Of a stretch of 64,000 nt of DNA, positions 35,601-46,798 are shown in pieces. The notes beneath the pieces were generated by a model that was given only the letters and a program-made list of their open reading frames with translations, was not told the DNA's origin and ran no database searches. The DNA is from an uncultured Opitutia bacterium (GTDB lineage Bacteria > Verrucomicrobiota > Verrucomicrobiia > Opitutales > Puniceicoccaceae), in assembly GCA_913056175.1 (NCBI GenBank), contig CAJXLM010000001.1, forward strand, positions 1-64,000, in the 5' to 3' direction. The position numbers were made by a program, and so were the translations under genes. Positions within the stretch are counted from its first letter, which is position 1. Each line of letters starts with the position of its first letter.

Positions 35601-36545
35601 GACGAACTCTCTGTGCCCCGCGGGCCAAGGCATGGTCGACGGGAGATGCCCACGAGCCGATTGGAAGGGAGAGGGATCGGCGGGCTCATCGGCCCATCAA
35701 CATCGATGGGAGCATTTGGAATCGCTGATCGCAGGGGGCCAGCAAAGGCCATGGAGTGGGCGCCGGCGGAGCCCAATCCGTAGCGAGCCGTCGCCCTTTC
35801 CCACGCCCCGGAGAATCCCATCCAAGGTGGCAAGCGCTGCACCGATGAAGGGTGCGATCCGGGCGGAGTGGATCCTCCGCCCCTGTTCCTGAAGGCTGAA
35901 CCACGGCCGTGCGCGTTGGAGCTCCGAAGACGCGCGTAGTCCCATAAGTTCATAAAGACCGCACCGCATTGGTACGGTCCTTAATGGATCGCAAAACCTA
36001 ACCCAGCCTCCCGACCCGCCCGAGCCGCACTGCCGGGATCGTGGGATCCAACCGGGCCGGAAAGAGGAGACCAAACCCATGGAGGGACGGGTCCGTGGCC
36101 TCCCTCGGGTCGGATGGGTTGGAGGTGAGCGACGCTGCTGTGGGGCGCTCGTGATTGGCCGACAAGCCCCCGCAGTCTTTCGGTGAACGACGAGCGCCCG
36201 CGCCCATCCCCGAAGCCAAGACCACTGCGGACACGTCCGCGAACGGGACTCAAGGGATCCTTGGCCCGCTACCGGTCGACCTTCAGCCTGCCGTCGGCGC
36301 CCCACGGTACCCCTTTTCCACCGGCCGTTGGGGAAGGACTCCACGCCATTCCCTACGCGCACACCGCCCCTGGTTCAGCCCAGGCCGCAAGCCCTTGGGT
36401 AGGGCCGAACCGTTTGCGCCGACTCATGGGGGAACCGCTACGCCCCCGGGCGCCTTCACTCCCCTGGGCCTCCACAGCCCGCTCGCCACCGGACGCCCAA
36501 GCCCCCGGAGAAGGCAACGGTGCAGCGCCCGCCTCGCCCCGGCGG
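35601..36545. other. Gene-free region of about 1 kb with small inverted repeats
   Basis: No open frame on either strand has a recognisable domain. Composition is less extreme than in the neighbouring genes, as if foreign or decayed. Structures seen are an inverted repeat at 35957-35979 (GACCGCACC, loop GCATT, GGTACGGTC with one mismatch) and a ten-base perfect inverted repeat at 36143-36199. A minus-strand frame at 35697-36362 (221 residues) is Arg/Ser/Pro-rich and has no domain; I do not call it. The region separates the deaminase from sucB and could be the remains of the inserted segment. Confidence 0.5.
36143..36199. repeat. Ten-base perfect inverted repeat with structured loop
   Basis: GGGCGCTCGT at 36143-36152 is the exact reverse complement of ACGAGCGCCC at 36190-36199. 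The 37-base interior contains a second short pair, CCGA near 36159 and TCGG near 36180, so the whole can fold as a long imperfect hairpin. It lies in the gene-free region between the deaminase and sucB. Its nature is unknown. Confidence 0.5.
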
Positions 36546-36574
36546 GGTCCGGGCAAGGGAGCCTTGCCCGACCC
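36546..36574 (-). terminator. Strong GC hairpin after sucB without a T run
   Basis: CGGGCAAGG at 36550-36558 pairs with CCTTGCCCG at 36562-36570 across a three-base loop, and GGGT/ACCC extend the stem with one bulge. It is 19 bases past the sucB stop codon on the minus strand. No run of T follows in that direction, so it may be a Rho-assisted or RNA-stabilising 3' structure rather than a classical terminator. Confidence 0.5.
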
Positions 36575-36592
36575 GAGGCGTCGGTTGCCTAC

Positions 36593-37879
36593 CTACTCCC
36601 CGAAGAGCAGGCGCACGGGATCCTCGACCGCTTCCTTCACCTTCACGAGGAAGGTGACGGCTTCCTTGCCGTCGACGATCCGGTGGTCGTAGGAGAGCGC
36701 GAGGTACATCATCGGGCGGATGACCACCTCCCCGTTCACCGCCACGGGCCGCTCGGTGATGTTGTGCATCCCGAGGATACCGGCCTGGGGGGGATTGAGG
36801 ATCGGGGTGGAGAGCATCGAGCCGAAAATCCCTCCGTTCGTGATCGAGAAGACCCCGCCCTGCAGGTCCTCGATGCCGATCTTGCCCTCGCGGGCCTTGC
36901 CGGCGTAGGCGGCGATGTCCTTCTCGATGGCCGCCATCGACTTCTGCTCGCAGTCGCGCAGGACGGGCACGAGGAGGCCGCGATCGGTGCTCACGGCGAC
37001 CCCGATGTCGTAGAAGTGGTTCTGCACGAGCTCGTCGCCCTCGATGCGGGCGTTCAGCCCGGGCACCTGCCGGAGCGCCTCCACGCAGGCCTTCACGAAG
37101 AAAGACATGAAGCCGAGCTTGATCCCGTGCCGGGCCACGAACTCCTCCTGGTGCTTCTTGCGCAGCCCCATGATCCCGCTCATGTCCGCCTCGTTGAAGG
37201 TGGTCAGGATCGCCGACTCGTTCTGCACGGAGACGAGTCGGTTGGCGATGCTCCGGCGGAGGGGGCTCAGCTTCGCGCGGGTCACGGGCTTCTCCCCGGG
37301 CTCCCCGTTCGCCGTCGCCGTCGCCGTCGCCGGGGCCGGGGCCGGGGGGGGCACCTCCCGGATCTCGCCGGAGGCCGGGGCCGCCGCCGTTTCCTCCGCG
37401 GGGGCGCTCCCGCTCTCCTCGAGGGCCGCCAGCATGTCCGCCTTGGTCACCCGACCGCCCTTGCCGGTACCGGCCACGGTCGCCGGGTCGAGCCCGCTCT
37501 CCTCCGCGATCTTCCGCACGGCCGGGGAGGGGGACGGGGCGCTGGACCCGGATTCACCCTCCTCCTCGCTGCCAGCGCTCGCTTCCGCCGGTTCCCCCGC
37601 GCTCCCCGCGGAGGCTTCCTCCTTACCGGCCGCGGGCACCTCCGCGGTCTCGTCGATCACCGCGAGCAGCGCGCCGATCTCGACTTCCTCTCCCTCCTCG
37701 ACCTTCAGCTCGATCCGGCCGCTCGCCTCCGCAGTGCCCTCGGAGGTGATCTTGTCGGTCTCCAGCTCGTAAAGGACCTGGTCCTTTTCCACGAGGTCGC
37801 CGTCGGCGACCTTCCACGCTGCGAGGATGCCGGAGGTCACGGACTCTCCGAGGGTGGGTACCTTGATTTCAATGGCCAT
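36593..37879 (-). CDS. sucB: 2-oxoglutarate dehydrogenase E2, dihydrolipoamide succinyltransferase
   Basis: The 428-residue E2 component carries one lipoyl domain at residues 1-80, with the lipoylated lysine in [10 protein letters not shown]. An Ala/Pro/Glu/Ser-rich linker follows. The subunit-binding domain comes next ([20 protein letters not shown]), then a second flexible linker with an Ala-Thr-Ala-Thr run, and the catalytic domain ending in [16 protein letters not shown] with the active-site histidine. It transfers succinyl groups to CoA. Start ATG 37879. It follows sucA after 26 bases on the same strand, as in most bacteria. The E3 gene is not next to it. Confidence 0.96.
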   Translation of the reverse strand: MAIEIKVPTLGESVTSGILAAWKVADGDLVEKDQVLYELETDKITSEGTAEASGRIELKVEEGEEVEIGALLAVIDETAEVPAAGKEEASAGSAGEPAEASAGSEEEGESGSSAPSPSPAVRKIAEESGLDPATVAGTGKGGRVTKADMLAALEESGSAPAEETAAAPASGEIREVPPPAPAPATATATANGEPGEKPVTRAKLSPLRRSIANRLVSVQNESAILTTFNEADMSGIMGLRKKHQEEFVARHGIKLGFMSFFVKACVEALRQVPGLNARIEGDELVQNHFYDIGVAVSTDRGLLVPVLRDCEQKSMAAIEKDIAAYAGKAREGKIGIEDLQGGVFSITNGGIFGSMLSTPILNPPQAGILGMHNITERPVAVNGEVVIRPMMYLALSYDHRIVDGKEAVTFLVKVKEAVEDPVRLLFGE

Positions 37880-37905
37880 GGGCTTGCTCGGGGGTGGGAA
37901 ACGAA

Positions 37906-40692
37906 TCAGACGGCGGCGGCCCGCCCGCGCAGGGCTGCCTGCACGAGCTCCTCCTGCTCGAGGACATGCCGGGCGTGGAAGCCGGTCGCCGGGCTCGCGC
38001 TCGCGGCGCGTCCGGCAAAGCGGGGCCGGCACCCGAGGATCTCCTCGAACTGCGGCTGCAGGAAGGACCAGGCCCCCATGTTCGCGGGCTCCTCCTGGCA
38101 CCAGACCACCTCGCGCGCTCCGGCATGGCGCTGGTGCACGCGGAGGAGCTCCTCGCGGTCGAGGGGATAGTACTGCTCGAGGCGGACGAGGGCTGCCCCC
38201 TTCGGCCCGTCCTCCCGGCGCCGGGCCTCAAGAAGGTCATAGTAGACTTTGCCGGAGCAGTAGACCACCACCTCGGGATTCTCGGGTGCTTCCGGATCGT
38301 CGAGCACGGTCTGGAAATCCACGTCGGTGAATTCCTTCCGCCGTGACACCGCCCACTTGTGGCGAAGGAGGCTCTTCGGGGTCATCAGCACGAGGGGCTT
38401 GCGGAACTCTCGCTTCATCTGCCGCCGAAGCACGTGGAAGTACTGCGCCGGGGTGGTCACGTTGCAGACTTGGATGTTGTTCTCCGCGCAGTTCTGCAGG
38501 TAGCGCTCGAGCCGCGCCGAGGAATGCTCGGGGCCCTGCCCCTCGTAGCCGTGGGGCAGGAGCATGACGAGGCCGCTCACCCGCCGCCACTTCGCCTCAC
38601 TGGAAAAAATGAACTGGTCGATGACGACCTGCGCCCCGTTCGCGAAATCCCCGAACTGGGCCTCCCAGAGCCCCAGCATGTTCTCGTACTCCAGCGAGTA
38701 GCCGAAATCAAAGCCGAGCACGGCCGCCTCCGAGAGGAGGGAGTTGTGCACGCAGAAGCGGGCCTGGTCGGGGGCGAGGTGGTCGAAGGGGCAGTAGGCC
38801 TCGCGGGTCGCGGTGTCGTAGAAGACCGCGTGCCGCTGGCTGAAGGTGCCCCGCTCGCTGTCCTGGCCGGACAGCCGCACGTTGCTGCCTTCCACGAGGA
38901 GTGTGCCGAAGGCGAGACCCTCCCCGAAGGCCCAATCCATCCCGCTGTCCTCCTCGAAGGACTTCCACTTGTGGGTGAGCTGGCGCTGGATCTTCCGGTT
39001 GAGCTGGAAGCCCTCCGGCACGGTGGTCAGCCCGCGGGCCACCCGCCGCAAGGCCTCGGCGTCGACCCGGGTGGGCACGGGGGCAAAGCTGTAGTCGGGC
39101 TGGAAAGCCGCCGTCGACTCCTCGTAGATGTCCGAGAGGGGTTCCACCTTGCCGAGGGCCGCCTTCTCGTAGGCGTCCTCGAACATCGCCTTCACCCCGC
39201 GGTCGATCTCCTCAATCTCGTCCCCGCTGAGCTCCCCCTCCCGCCGGAGCTGCAGGGAGAGTTCCTCCCGCGGGGAGTGCAGCTCGTTGATCTGCTTGTA
39301 GAGGAGGGGCTGGGTGAAGAGGGGCTCGTCCGCCTCGTTGTGCCCGTGCTTCCGGTAGCAGACGATATCCAGGAAGATGTCCTCCTGGAAGGCAGCCCGG
39401 TAGTCCAGTGCCAGCTCCGCCGCCATCGCCACGGCGAGGGGGTCGTTGCCGTTCACGTGCAGGATGGGAGCTTCGATCATCTTGGCCACGTCCGTGCAGT
39501 AGCGGCTGGAGCGGGCCTCCTCGGGGTTGGTGGTGAAACCGATCTGGTTGTTCACCACGATGTGGATGGTCCCGCCGGTCCGGTAGCCGGGCAGCTTGGA
39601 AAAATTGCAGACCTCCGCCACCACTCCCTGGCCGGCGATGGCCGCGTCCCCGTGGATGAGGATGGGCAGGACCTGCTCGCGGGCGAGGTCCCCGAGAATG
39701 CGCTGGCGGGCGCGGGCCCGGCCCTCCACCACGGCGTTCACCGCCTCGAGGTGGCTGGGGTTGGCCGCCAGCCGGATCTCGACGGTCTCCCCCCCGGCAG
39801 TCTCCACGACATTGTCGTAGCCGAGGTGGTACTTGACGTCGCCACTGGGCGAATCTCCCCCCTCGTCCGGGGCGTAGTCCGGCGAGAACTCCCGGAAGAT
39901 GAAGGAGCGGGACTTGCGAAGCACGTTTGCCAGCACGTTCAACCGGCCGCGGTGCGCCATCCCCATGACGATCTCCTTCATCCCGATCTGCGGCAGCCGA
40001 TTCACGATGGTATTGAGGGCGGTAATGAGGGACTCGCCGCCCTCCAGGGAGAACCGTTTCTGGCCGGTGAAGCGGGAATGCAGGATTTTTTCAAAGTCCT
40101 CCGCTTCCGCGAGCTTGGAGTACAGCTCCGCCTTTGCTTCCTTGGAGAAGCGCGGCTGGAAGCAGTCCGGCTCGATGCGCGCCTGGATCCAACGCCGCTT
40201 CGGGGTATCCTGCAGGTGGAGGTACTCGATGCCCACGGAACCACAATAGGTTCGCTGGAGCCGCTCGAGGAGCTCGCCAATGCTCAGGGGGCGGTCGCTG
40301 CGGTAGTTGCCGGTATCGAAAGCCTGGTCGAGGTCCACCCCCTCGAGGCCGAGACGCTCAAGGGAAAGGCGGGGATTCGACGGTGCCTCCCGCAAGAGGG
40401 GATTGATCCTCGCCTCGGTGTGCCCGAGGGAGCGGTAGGCGTAGATCAGCCCGATCACCCGCGCCTGGGTCCGCGCGTGCTCGGAAAAGTCCACATCCGT
40501 CCCGTCCGGTGCCACCATCGGCACGGCCCCGACACTGCTGCCGTACTGGCCCAGCGAACTGGCCGCCAGCTCGAATCCCTCGAAGAAGGCCTGCCACTGG
40601 CTGTCCAGCTCCTCCGGGTGTTCCTTCCAGACCCGGAAACGGTCCTCAATGATGTCGGAATTGGAGCGGGTCGCGAAACTGTGCTGATTCAT
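37906..40692 (-). CDS. sucA: 2-oxoglutarate dehydrogenase E1
   Basis: The 928-residue thiamine-diphosphate enzyme decarboxylates 2-oxoglutarate in the citric acid cycle. Conserved parts include [19 protein letters not shown] and [48 protein letters not shown] and [13 protein letters not shown], involved in ThDP binding, follow. The C-terminal [10 protein letters not shown] is also present. The N-terminal segment [20 protein letters not shown] is the peptide that contacts E2. Start ATG 40692. It is about 130 bases from the fmdB gene upstream, enough for a promoter. Confidence 0.97.
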   Translation of the reverse strand: MNQHSFATRSNSDIIEDRFRVWKEHPEELDSQWQAFFEGFELAASSLGQYGSSVGAVPMVAPDGTDVDFSEHARTQARVIGLIYAYRSLGHTEARINPLLREAPSNPRLSLERLGLEGVDLDQAFDTGNYRSDRPLSIGELLERLQRTYCGSVGIEYLHLQDTPKRRWIQARIEPDCFQPRFSKEAKAELYSKLAEAEDFEKILHSRFTGQKRFSLEGGESLITALNTIVNRLPQIGMKEIVMGMAHRGRLNVLANVLRKSRSFIFREFSPDYAPDEGGDSPSGDVKYHLGYDNVVETAGGETVEIRLAANPSHLEAVNAVVEGRARARQRILGDLAREQVLPILIHGDAAIAGQGVVAEVCNFSKLPGYRTGGTIHIVVNNQIGFTTNPEEARSSRYCTDVAKMIEAPILHVNGNDPLAVAMAAELALDYRAAFQEDIFLDIVCYRKHGHNEADEPLFTQPLLYKQINELHSPREELSLQLRREGELSGDEIEEIDRGVKAMFEDAYEKAALGKVEPLSDIYEESTAAFQPDYSFAPVPTRVDAEALRRVARGLTTVPEGFQLNRKIQRQLTHKWKSFEEDSGMDWAFGEGLAFGTLLVEGSNVRLSGQDSERGTFSQRHAVFYDTATREAYCPFDHLAPDQARFCVHNSLLSEAAVLGFDFGYSLEYENMLGLWEAQFGDFANGAQVVIDQFIFSSEAKWRRVSGLVMLLPHGYEGQGPEHSSARLERYLQNCAENNIQVCNVTTPAQYFHVLRRQMKREFRKPLVLMTPKSLLRHKWAVSRRKEFTDVDFQTVLDDPEAPENPEVVVYCSGKVYYDLLEARRREDGPKGAALVRLEQYYPLDREELLRVHQRHAGAREVVWCQEEPANMGAWSFLQPQFEEILGCRPRFAGRAASASPATGFHARHVLEQEELVQAALRGRAAAV

Positions 40693-40825
40693 GAAAGACG
40701 GGGCTGGGGGAGACAGGTTGCCCCGCCCACCACCGCGGGTCAAGAAAGCGCCGCCCCGGAGACGCCACCGCGGGACCGACCCCGCCGAGATTTCGCCCCC
40801 TCCCGGAGAACGCGAGGATCCCAGC

Positions 40826-41176
40826 CTACGGGGATGCCGCGGCACCCTTCGCGCCGCCCTGTTCCCCGCTCGCGGGCTTGGCGGATCCGTCCTTCCCGGA
40901 GTCGCCGGCAGGCTTGGCTTCCCCACCTTCCTTGCCGTTCCCGGAACCGCCCGCGGCCTCCTTGCCCTCCGCCGAGCCCTCGCCGCTTCTCGCGCGCTTG
41001 TAGTCCGTCTCGTAGAATCCGCCGCCCTTGAAAATCAGGCCGGCCCCGGTCCCGATCTTCCGCTGCAGTTTCTGCTTCCTGCATTCGGGACAACGCTTGA
41101 GGGGAGCGTCCTTCATCGACTGGAAAATTTCCAGCTGGTGGCCGCAGGCCGAGCATTCGTAATCGTAGGTGGGCAT
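40826..41176 (-). CDS. FmdB-family zinc-ribbon protein
   Basis: The 116-residue protein opens [20 protein letters not shown] and continues with the second CxxC as [15 protein letters not shown], the pattern of the FmdB/CxxC_CxxC_SSSS putative regulatory family. The motif [14 protein letters not shown], also typical, follows. The last 50 residues are Gly/Ser/Glu/Lys-rich and probably disordered. The function in the family is not established; a regulatory role has been proposed. It is divergent from the polyprenyl synthase with 66 bases between the starts. Confidence 0.88.
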   Translation of the reverse strand: MPTYDYECSACGHQLEIFQSMKDAPLKRCPECRKQKLQRKIGTGAGLIFKGGGFYETDYKRARSGEGSAEGKEAAGGSGNGKEGGEAKPAGDSGKDGSAKPASGEQGGAKGAAASP

Positions 41177-41242
41177 CGCGCAAAAGCCTTCCTTGCAAGC
41201 AAAGCATTTGCCTCGAGGCAAGTTTTTGTCGACAACGGCCCC

Positions 41243-42130
41243 GTGGACCGCGCTGCTTTTCTCGCCGAGCTCGACGCCTGCCGCGAGGCCGTGGAGGCCG
41301 AACTCCGCCGCCAGCTCCCCGCCGCCGACGAGGCGCCGACCGACCTGCACGCCGCCCTCCGCTACTGCGTGGAGGCCGGCGGCAAGCGGCTCCGCCCGGT
41401 CCTCCTCTGCAAGGTGGCCGGGGCTCTCGGGGCCACCGTCGATCCCCTCCCCGCGGCCGCCGCCGTGGAATGCCTGCACAGCTACAGCCTCGTCCACGAC
41501 GACCTCCCCGCCATGGACAACAGTGACCTCCGCCGGGGACGGCCCGCCTGCCACCGGGCCTACGACGAGGCCACCGCCATCCTCGCCGGGGACGCCCTCC
41601 TCACCCTCGCCTTCGAGATTCTCGCGACGGAGTATCCGGACCCACCGGGCCTCGCCGGCCTCCTCGTCGCCGAGCTCGCTACCGCCGCGGGCAGCCGCCA
41701 ACTGGTCGGGGGCCAGGCCATGGATCTCGCCGTCAACGGGCAGGTCGCCTCCGCCGCCGAGCTCGCCGCCATCAACGAGCGCAAGACGGGGGCCCTCTTC
41801 GCGGCCTGCACCGCCATGGGAGCCATCCTCGCCGGGGCCGCCCCCCCCCAACGCGAGTCCTGGCGGACCGTCGGCCATGAACTCGGCGCCGCCTTCCAGG
41901 CGATCGACGATGTCCTCGATGCCACCGCCTCCGCCGAGGAGACTGGCAAGACCGCCGGCCAGGACGCCACCAATCTGAAGAACACCCTGGTCGCGCTCGA
42001 GGGAGTCGAGGCCACCCGCAGGCGCGCCCACCACCATACCGAGGAAGCCCGCCGACAGCTCGACCTCCTCCTCCCGGACGGGGACTTCCTCCGGGAAATG
42101 CTCGCCTACCTCCGCGAGCGGACCCACTGA
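41243..42130 (+). CDS. ispA: Polyprenyl (farnesyl/geranylgeranyl type) diphosphate synthase
   Basis: The 295-residue enzyme condenses isopentenyl diphosphate with allylic diphosphates. The first aspartate-rich motif is LVHDDLPAMDNSDLRRGRP, the short-chain bacterial pattern with two extra residues, and the second is FQAIDDVLDATA. GGKRLRPVLL and GGQAMDLA are also present. The product chain length cannot be read with certainty, but the architecture is that of IspA-type farnesyl synthases. I use GTG 41243; it lacks a clear ribosome-binding site and upstream non-ATG alternatives exist. It is followed by dinB after 28 bases. Confidence 0.88.
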   Translation: MDRAAFLAELDACREAVEAELRRQLPAADEAPTDLHAALRYCVEAGGKRLRPVLLCKVAGALGATVDPLPAAAAVECLHSYSLVHDDLPAMDNSDLRRGRPACHRAYDEATAILAGDALLTLAFEILATEYPDPPGLAGLLVAELATAAGSRQLVGGQAMDLAVNGQVASAAELAAINERKTGALFAACTAMGAILAGAAPPQRESWRTVGHELGAAFQAIDDVLDATASAEETGKTAGQDATNLKNTLVALEGVEATRRRAHHHTEEARRQLDLLLPDGDFLREMLAYLRERTH

Positions 42131-42158
42131 AACGCGCGCGGACGAGCCGCCCCGACCC

Positions 42159-43214
42159 GTGAGCGAGGTCCGCAAGATCATCCATGTCGACATGGACTGC
42201 TTCTACGCGGCCGTGGAAATGCGCGATGACCCCCGTCTCCGCGAGGTCCCCCTCGCCGTGGGCGGAAGCTCCCGGCGCGGCGTTGTCACCACCGCCAACT
42301 ACGAGGCCCGCCGCTTCGGGGTCCACTCCGCCCTCCCGGTCTTCCTCGCCCTCCAGCGCTGCCCCCACCTGGTCCTCGTCCCCCCGCGCTTCGAACAGTA
42401 CCGCGCCCTCTCCCGGGAAATCCGCGCCCTGCTCCGCTCCTGGACCCCCCTGGTCGAACCGCTCTCCCTCGACGAGGCCTACCTCGATGTCACCGACGCC
42501 GGCCGCCCCGCCACCACCATCGCCACCGAAATCCGCCAGCGCATCCGCCACGAGTTCCGCCTGCCGGTTTCCGCCGGAGTCGCCCCCAACAAACTCCTCG
42601 CCAAGATCGCCTCCGACTGGAACAAGCCGAACGGACAGTTCGTCCTCCCCCCCGGAGAGGTCCCCGCCTTTGTCCGCGACCTCCCCGTCCGCCGCCTCTG
42701 GGGCATCGGCCCCCGCGCCGAGGAACGCCTCCGCGCCCACGGGGTCCACTCCTGTGCCCAGCTCCAACAATGGTCCGCCCACGAACTGGAACAGGAATTC
42801 GGTCGCTTCGGCTCGGAGCTCTTCCTCCTCTGCCGCGGCATCGACCACCGCCCGGTCCAGCCCGCCCGGATCCGCAAATCCCTCTCCAACGAACGCACCT
42901 TCCCCGAACCGGTCGCCTCCCCCGAGGACCTCGAGGCCCGCGTCGCCGACCTCCACGAGGAACTCCTTGCCGACCTCCACGGTCAACCCGAACTCCGCCG
43001 ACGCGTCGCCGGCGTCTTCGTCAAGGTGAAGTTCTCCGACTTCTCCTCCACCTCCCTCTCCCGCTCCGGCCCCCACGGCTCCCTCTCCCGCTTCCTCCCC
43101 CTCGCCCGCGAGGCCTTCGCCCGCTCCCCCCTCCCCGCCCGCCTCCTCGGCCTCGGCTTCCGCTTCCACCCCACCCCCTCCCCCCACCACCAACTCCTCC
43201 TCCCCCTCCCCTGA
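42159..43214 (+). CDS. dinB: DNA polymerase IV (Y family)
   Basis: The 351-residue translesion polymerase has the palm motif IIHVDMDCFYAAVEMRDDP with the first metal-binding aspartate, the YEARRFGV segment, and the second acidic motif LSLDEAYLDVT. The thumb and little finger regions contain RLWGIGPRAEERL and RKSLSNERTFP. Start GTG 42159. The C-terminus ends with several His/Pro/Leu residues and no clear beta-clamp peptide; an internal one could be missed. It is the last plus-strand gene before the palindrome-bounded element. Confidence 0.94.
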   Translation: MSEVRKIIHVDMDCFYAAVEMRDDPRLREVPLAVGGSSRRGVVTTANYEARRFGVHSALPVFLALQRCPHLVLVPPRFEQYRALSREIRALLRSWTPLVEPLSLDEAYLDVTDAGRPATTIATEIRQRIRHEFRLPVSAGVAPNKLLAKIASDWNKPNGQFVLPPGEVPAFVRDLPVRRLWGIGPRAEERLRAHGVHSCAQLQQWSAHELEQEFGRFGSELFLLCRGIDHRPVQPARIRKSLSNERTFPEPVASPEDLEARVADLHEELLADLHGQPELRRRVAGVFVKVKFSDFSSTSLSRSGPHGSLSRFLPLAREAFARSPLPARLLGLGFRFHPTPSPHHQLLLPLP

Positions 43215-43255
43215 CCCAACCAGGACAACCAAAGTTTCCTCTTCGGGTTCGGGCA

Positions 43256-43276
43256 GTTGTAGTGTCAGACACTTTT
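43256..43276 (+). repeat. Left palindromic end of the RAYT-like element
   Basis: GTGTC-A-GACAC is a perfect palindrome around one base, followed on the inner side by TTTT. GTTG lies two bases outside. It is 42 bases after the dinB stop codon. Confidence 0.75.
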
Positions 43277-43564
43277 AAACATCTCCCCAACAGTGTTTTA
43301 CAAAACAGCAATCCTTCCGAAGCGTTTGCGGGGTTCCTTGTCCGGACCGCGGAGGATCGCCCCGGGTGTGGATGCGGGACCCGCCCCGGGAGAGGACGGG
43401 TCCGGCGGGGTTTCCGGAGGCTCCGTGCGAGCATTGCGCGCCGGTGGGGAGTTCCCCGGCGGCCGCGCCGGGACGAACCCGGCGGGGTCAACCAGCGGCC
43501 GTGCCGTCGCACCGGCAGGCAACCGGGCGACCTGGAGCGCGTTTTTCGGGGCGTTGGGCGGGCT

Positions 43565-44476
43565 TCACCTGCGGACCCGCCATCGCCGGGTCCAATGGGA
43601 GGCGTGCAGGGTGGCCTCGGTGCGCAGTTCGGGCAGGGGCACCCCCCTGCCGTACCCCCGCCACCGGCGCGTGTGGTGTTCGACAAAGGAAGCCTCGCCG
43701 ACAATCCCGCCCCTCTCAAGAAAGTCGGGCCAGCGGGGCCGGCGCAGCGGACGGTCCTGAGGTCGATCGGAAAACCTCAATTGCAGGGGCTCGATCAGCA
43801 GCATGAAAACGATCTCCATGAATTTCTCCAACCGGACCGACGCCTCCCGTTGCGCAGGGCCCAAGCCTCTCCGGCAAGGGTTTTCCCGGGCGGTCGTCCA
43901 ACGATAAGCGACCACCGTCTTGGCTTCTCCCTCCCGCAGCGGGGCACACCGGATGAAGGCGCGGTAGTAGCCGAGCACCGCGACTGTCTGCTGGACCAGG
44001 GCGCTCTGGAATCGGTCCCTCCACATCGTCCCGCGGCGCCGGTGATGAGCGTTGTACCACTTTGCGAAACGCTGCTTGAGGATCTTCATGAAAGCCGACA
44101 GGTCGTGGAAATTGCGGTCCAGCCGGGCCCGAATTCCTTCCGCCCGCGTTCCCCCCTGCGCGAGGGAGCGTTCCAGTTCCTCCGCATCGTAGCCGAGGAG
44201 ACCCGGCCCCTCCCCGTAAAAGTCGCGGTATCGCCGCACTCGCTCCCCGTCGTCGAGGAGCTCCCTCTCCCCGGGATCGACCACCGCGAGGCAAAGAAGT
44301 TCCCGAGGCAGGACCACCGCCTCCACCACCTTCACCCCACAGAAATCCGCCGTCCGGAAAACTTGCCGGAACAATGCCTCCCGCGCCACCGCGTCCCACT
44401 CCGGCAGCCCGTCGGACAACTCCGTCCGCAGGAAATAGCACGCCTCCTCCTCCAAAGTGTACCTCAGCGTTCTCAT
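43565..44476 (-). CDS. RAYT-like transposase-family protein with lost catalytic residues
   Basis: The 303-residue protein has the RAYT family signature FMKILKQRFAKWYNAHH, then GTMWRDRFQSALVQQ, and a late YRWTT corresponding to the usual YxWSS. Active members need two histidines in PxHxH and a tyrosine in YIxxNPVRAG. Here the first motif reads LPRELLCLA near residue 55 and the second FIRCAPLREG near 172, so all three catalytic residues are replaced. The C-terminal 90 residues extend beyond the domain. Its upstream GTCAAG is 31 bases before the ATG, as in the paralogue at the left edge. The frame is intact over the full length, so it is maintained or only recently inactive; a DNA-binding role is one possibility. 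Confidence 0.82.
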   Translation of the reverse strand: MRTLRYTLEEEACYFLRTELSDGLPEWDAVAREALFRQVFRTADFCGVKVVEAVVLPRELLCLAVVDPGERELLDDGERVRRYRDFYGEGPGLLGYDAEELERSLAQGGTRAEGIRARLDRNFHDLSAFMKILKQRFAKWYNAHHRRRGTMWRDRFQSALVQQTVAVLGYYRAFIRCAPLREGEAKTVVAYRWTTARENPCRRGLGPAQREASVRLEKFMEIVFMLLIEPLQLRFSDRPQDRPLRRPRWPDFLERGGIVGEASFVEHHTRRWRGYGRGVPLPELRTEATLHASHWTRRWRVRR

Positions 44477-44521
44477 ACGCAAAAATTCACATTTGTTCCA
44501 CCCCACGTCAAGAAAGGAACC

Positions 44522-44540
44522 AAAAGTGTCAGACACCAAC
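44522..44540 (-). repeat. Right palindromic end of the RAYT-like element
   Basis: On the minus strand this reads GTTG-GTGTC-T-GACAC-TTTT, the counterpart of the left end in inverted orientation, apart from two bases after GTTG. It lies 46 bases before the start codon of the RAYT-like gene, so it may also be part of its promoter region. Confidence 0.75.
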
Positions 44541-44562
44541 AAGTCTCTCCGCCCCAGAGACT
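44540..44562. repeat. Hairpin beside the uvrB stop codon
   Basis: AAGTCTCT at 44540-44547 and AGAGACTT at 44555-44562 form a perfect eight-base stem with a seven-base loop. It starts 13 bases past the uvrB stop on the minus strand. No T run follows immediately, so termination is possible but not typical. It directly abuts the right palindromic end of the element. Confidence 0.6.
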
Positions 44563-44574
44563 TGACTGGGCCGG

Positions 44575-46614
<2,040 letters not shown>

Positions 46615-46798
46615 CCCCTTTTCATCGGCGAGAACCGCCCCCGGGTCAACGGGGAGCCCGGATCGCTGGCCCCGGACAACGCCCGGCAGGGTCGCGGCCA
46701 TCCCCTCCGAAGGCTCACTGCCGCTCCGCGCCCCCCGGGCCCATCCCCGCCCAGCTCTCCCTTGCCCGCTCTCCCCGCTATCGTCATGGTATTCCGCC

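Larger units (their letters stand above)
43256..44540. mobile_element. Palindrome-bounded element carrying a RAYT-like gene
   Basis: Between dinB and uvrB, matching inverted ends enclose about 1.28 kb. The left end reads GTTG-TA-GTGTCAGACACTTTT at 43256-43276. The right end, read on the minus strand, is GTTG-GTGTCTGACACTTTT (44540-44522). The only gene inside is the transposase-like gene at 43565-44476. The 288 bases between the left end and the gene hold no other gene. REP elements (short palindromes) linked to RAYT genes are the closest known parallel. No target-site duplication can be recognised. Confidence 0.65.

Noticed and set aside
36143-36199. Integron attC-like site
   Set aside because: The inverted repeat suggested it, but the GTTRRRY and RYYYAAC core sites are not found at its ends and no integrase is present.
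35697-36362. A 221-codon minus-strand frame in the gene-free region
   Set aside because: No domain, Arg/Ser/Pro-rich composition, no ribosome-binding site and overlapped by several similar frames on both strands.
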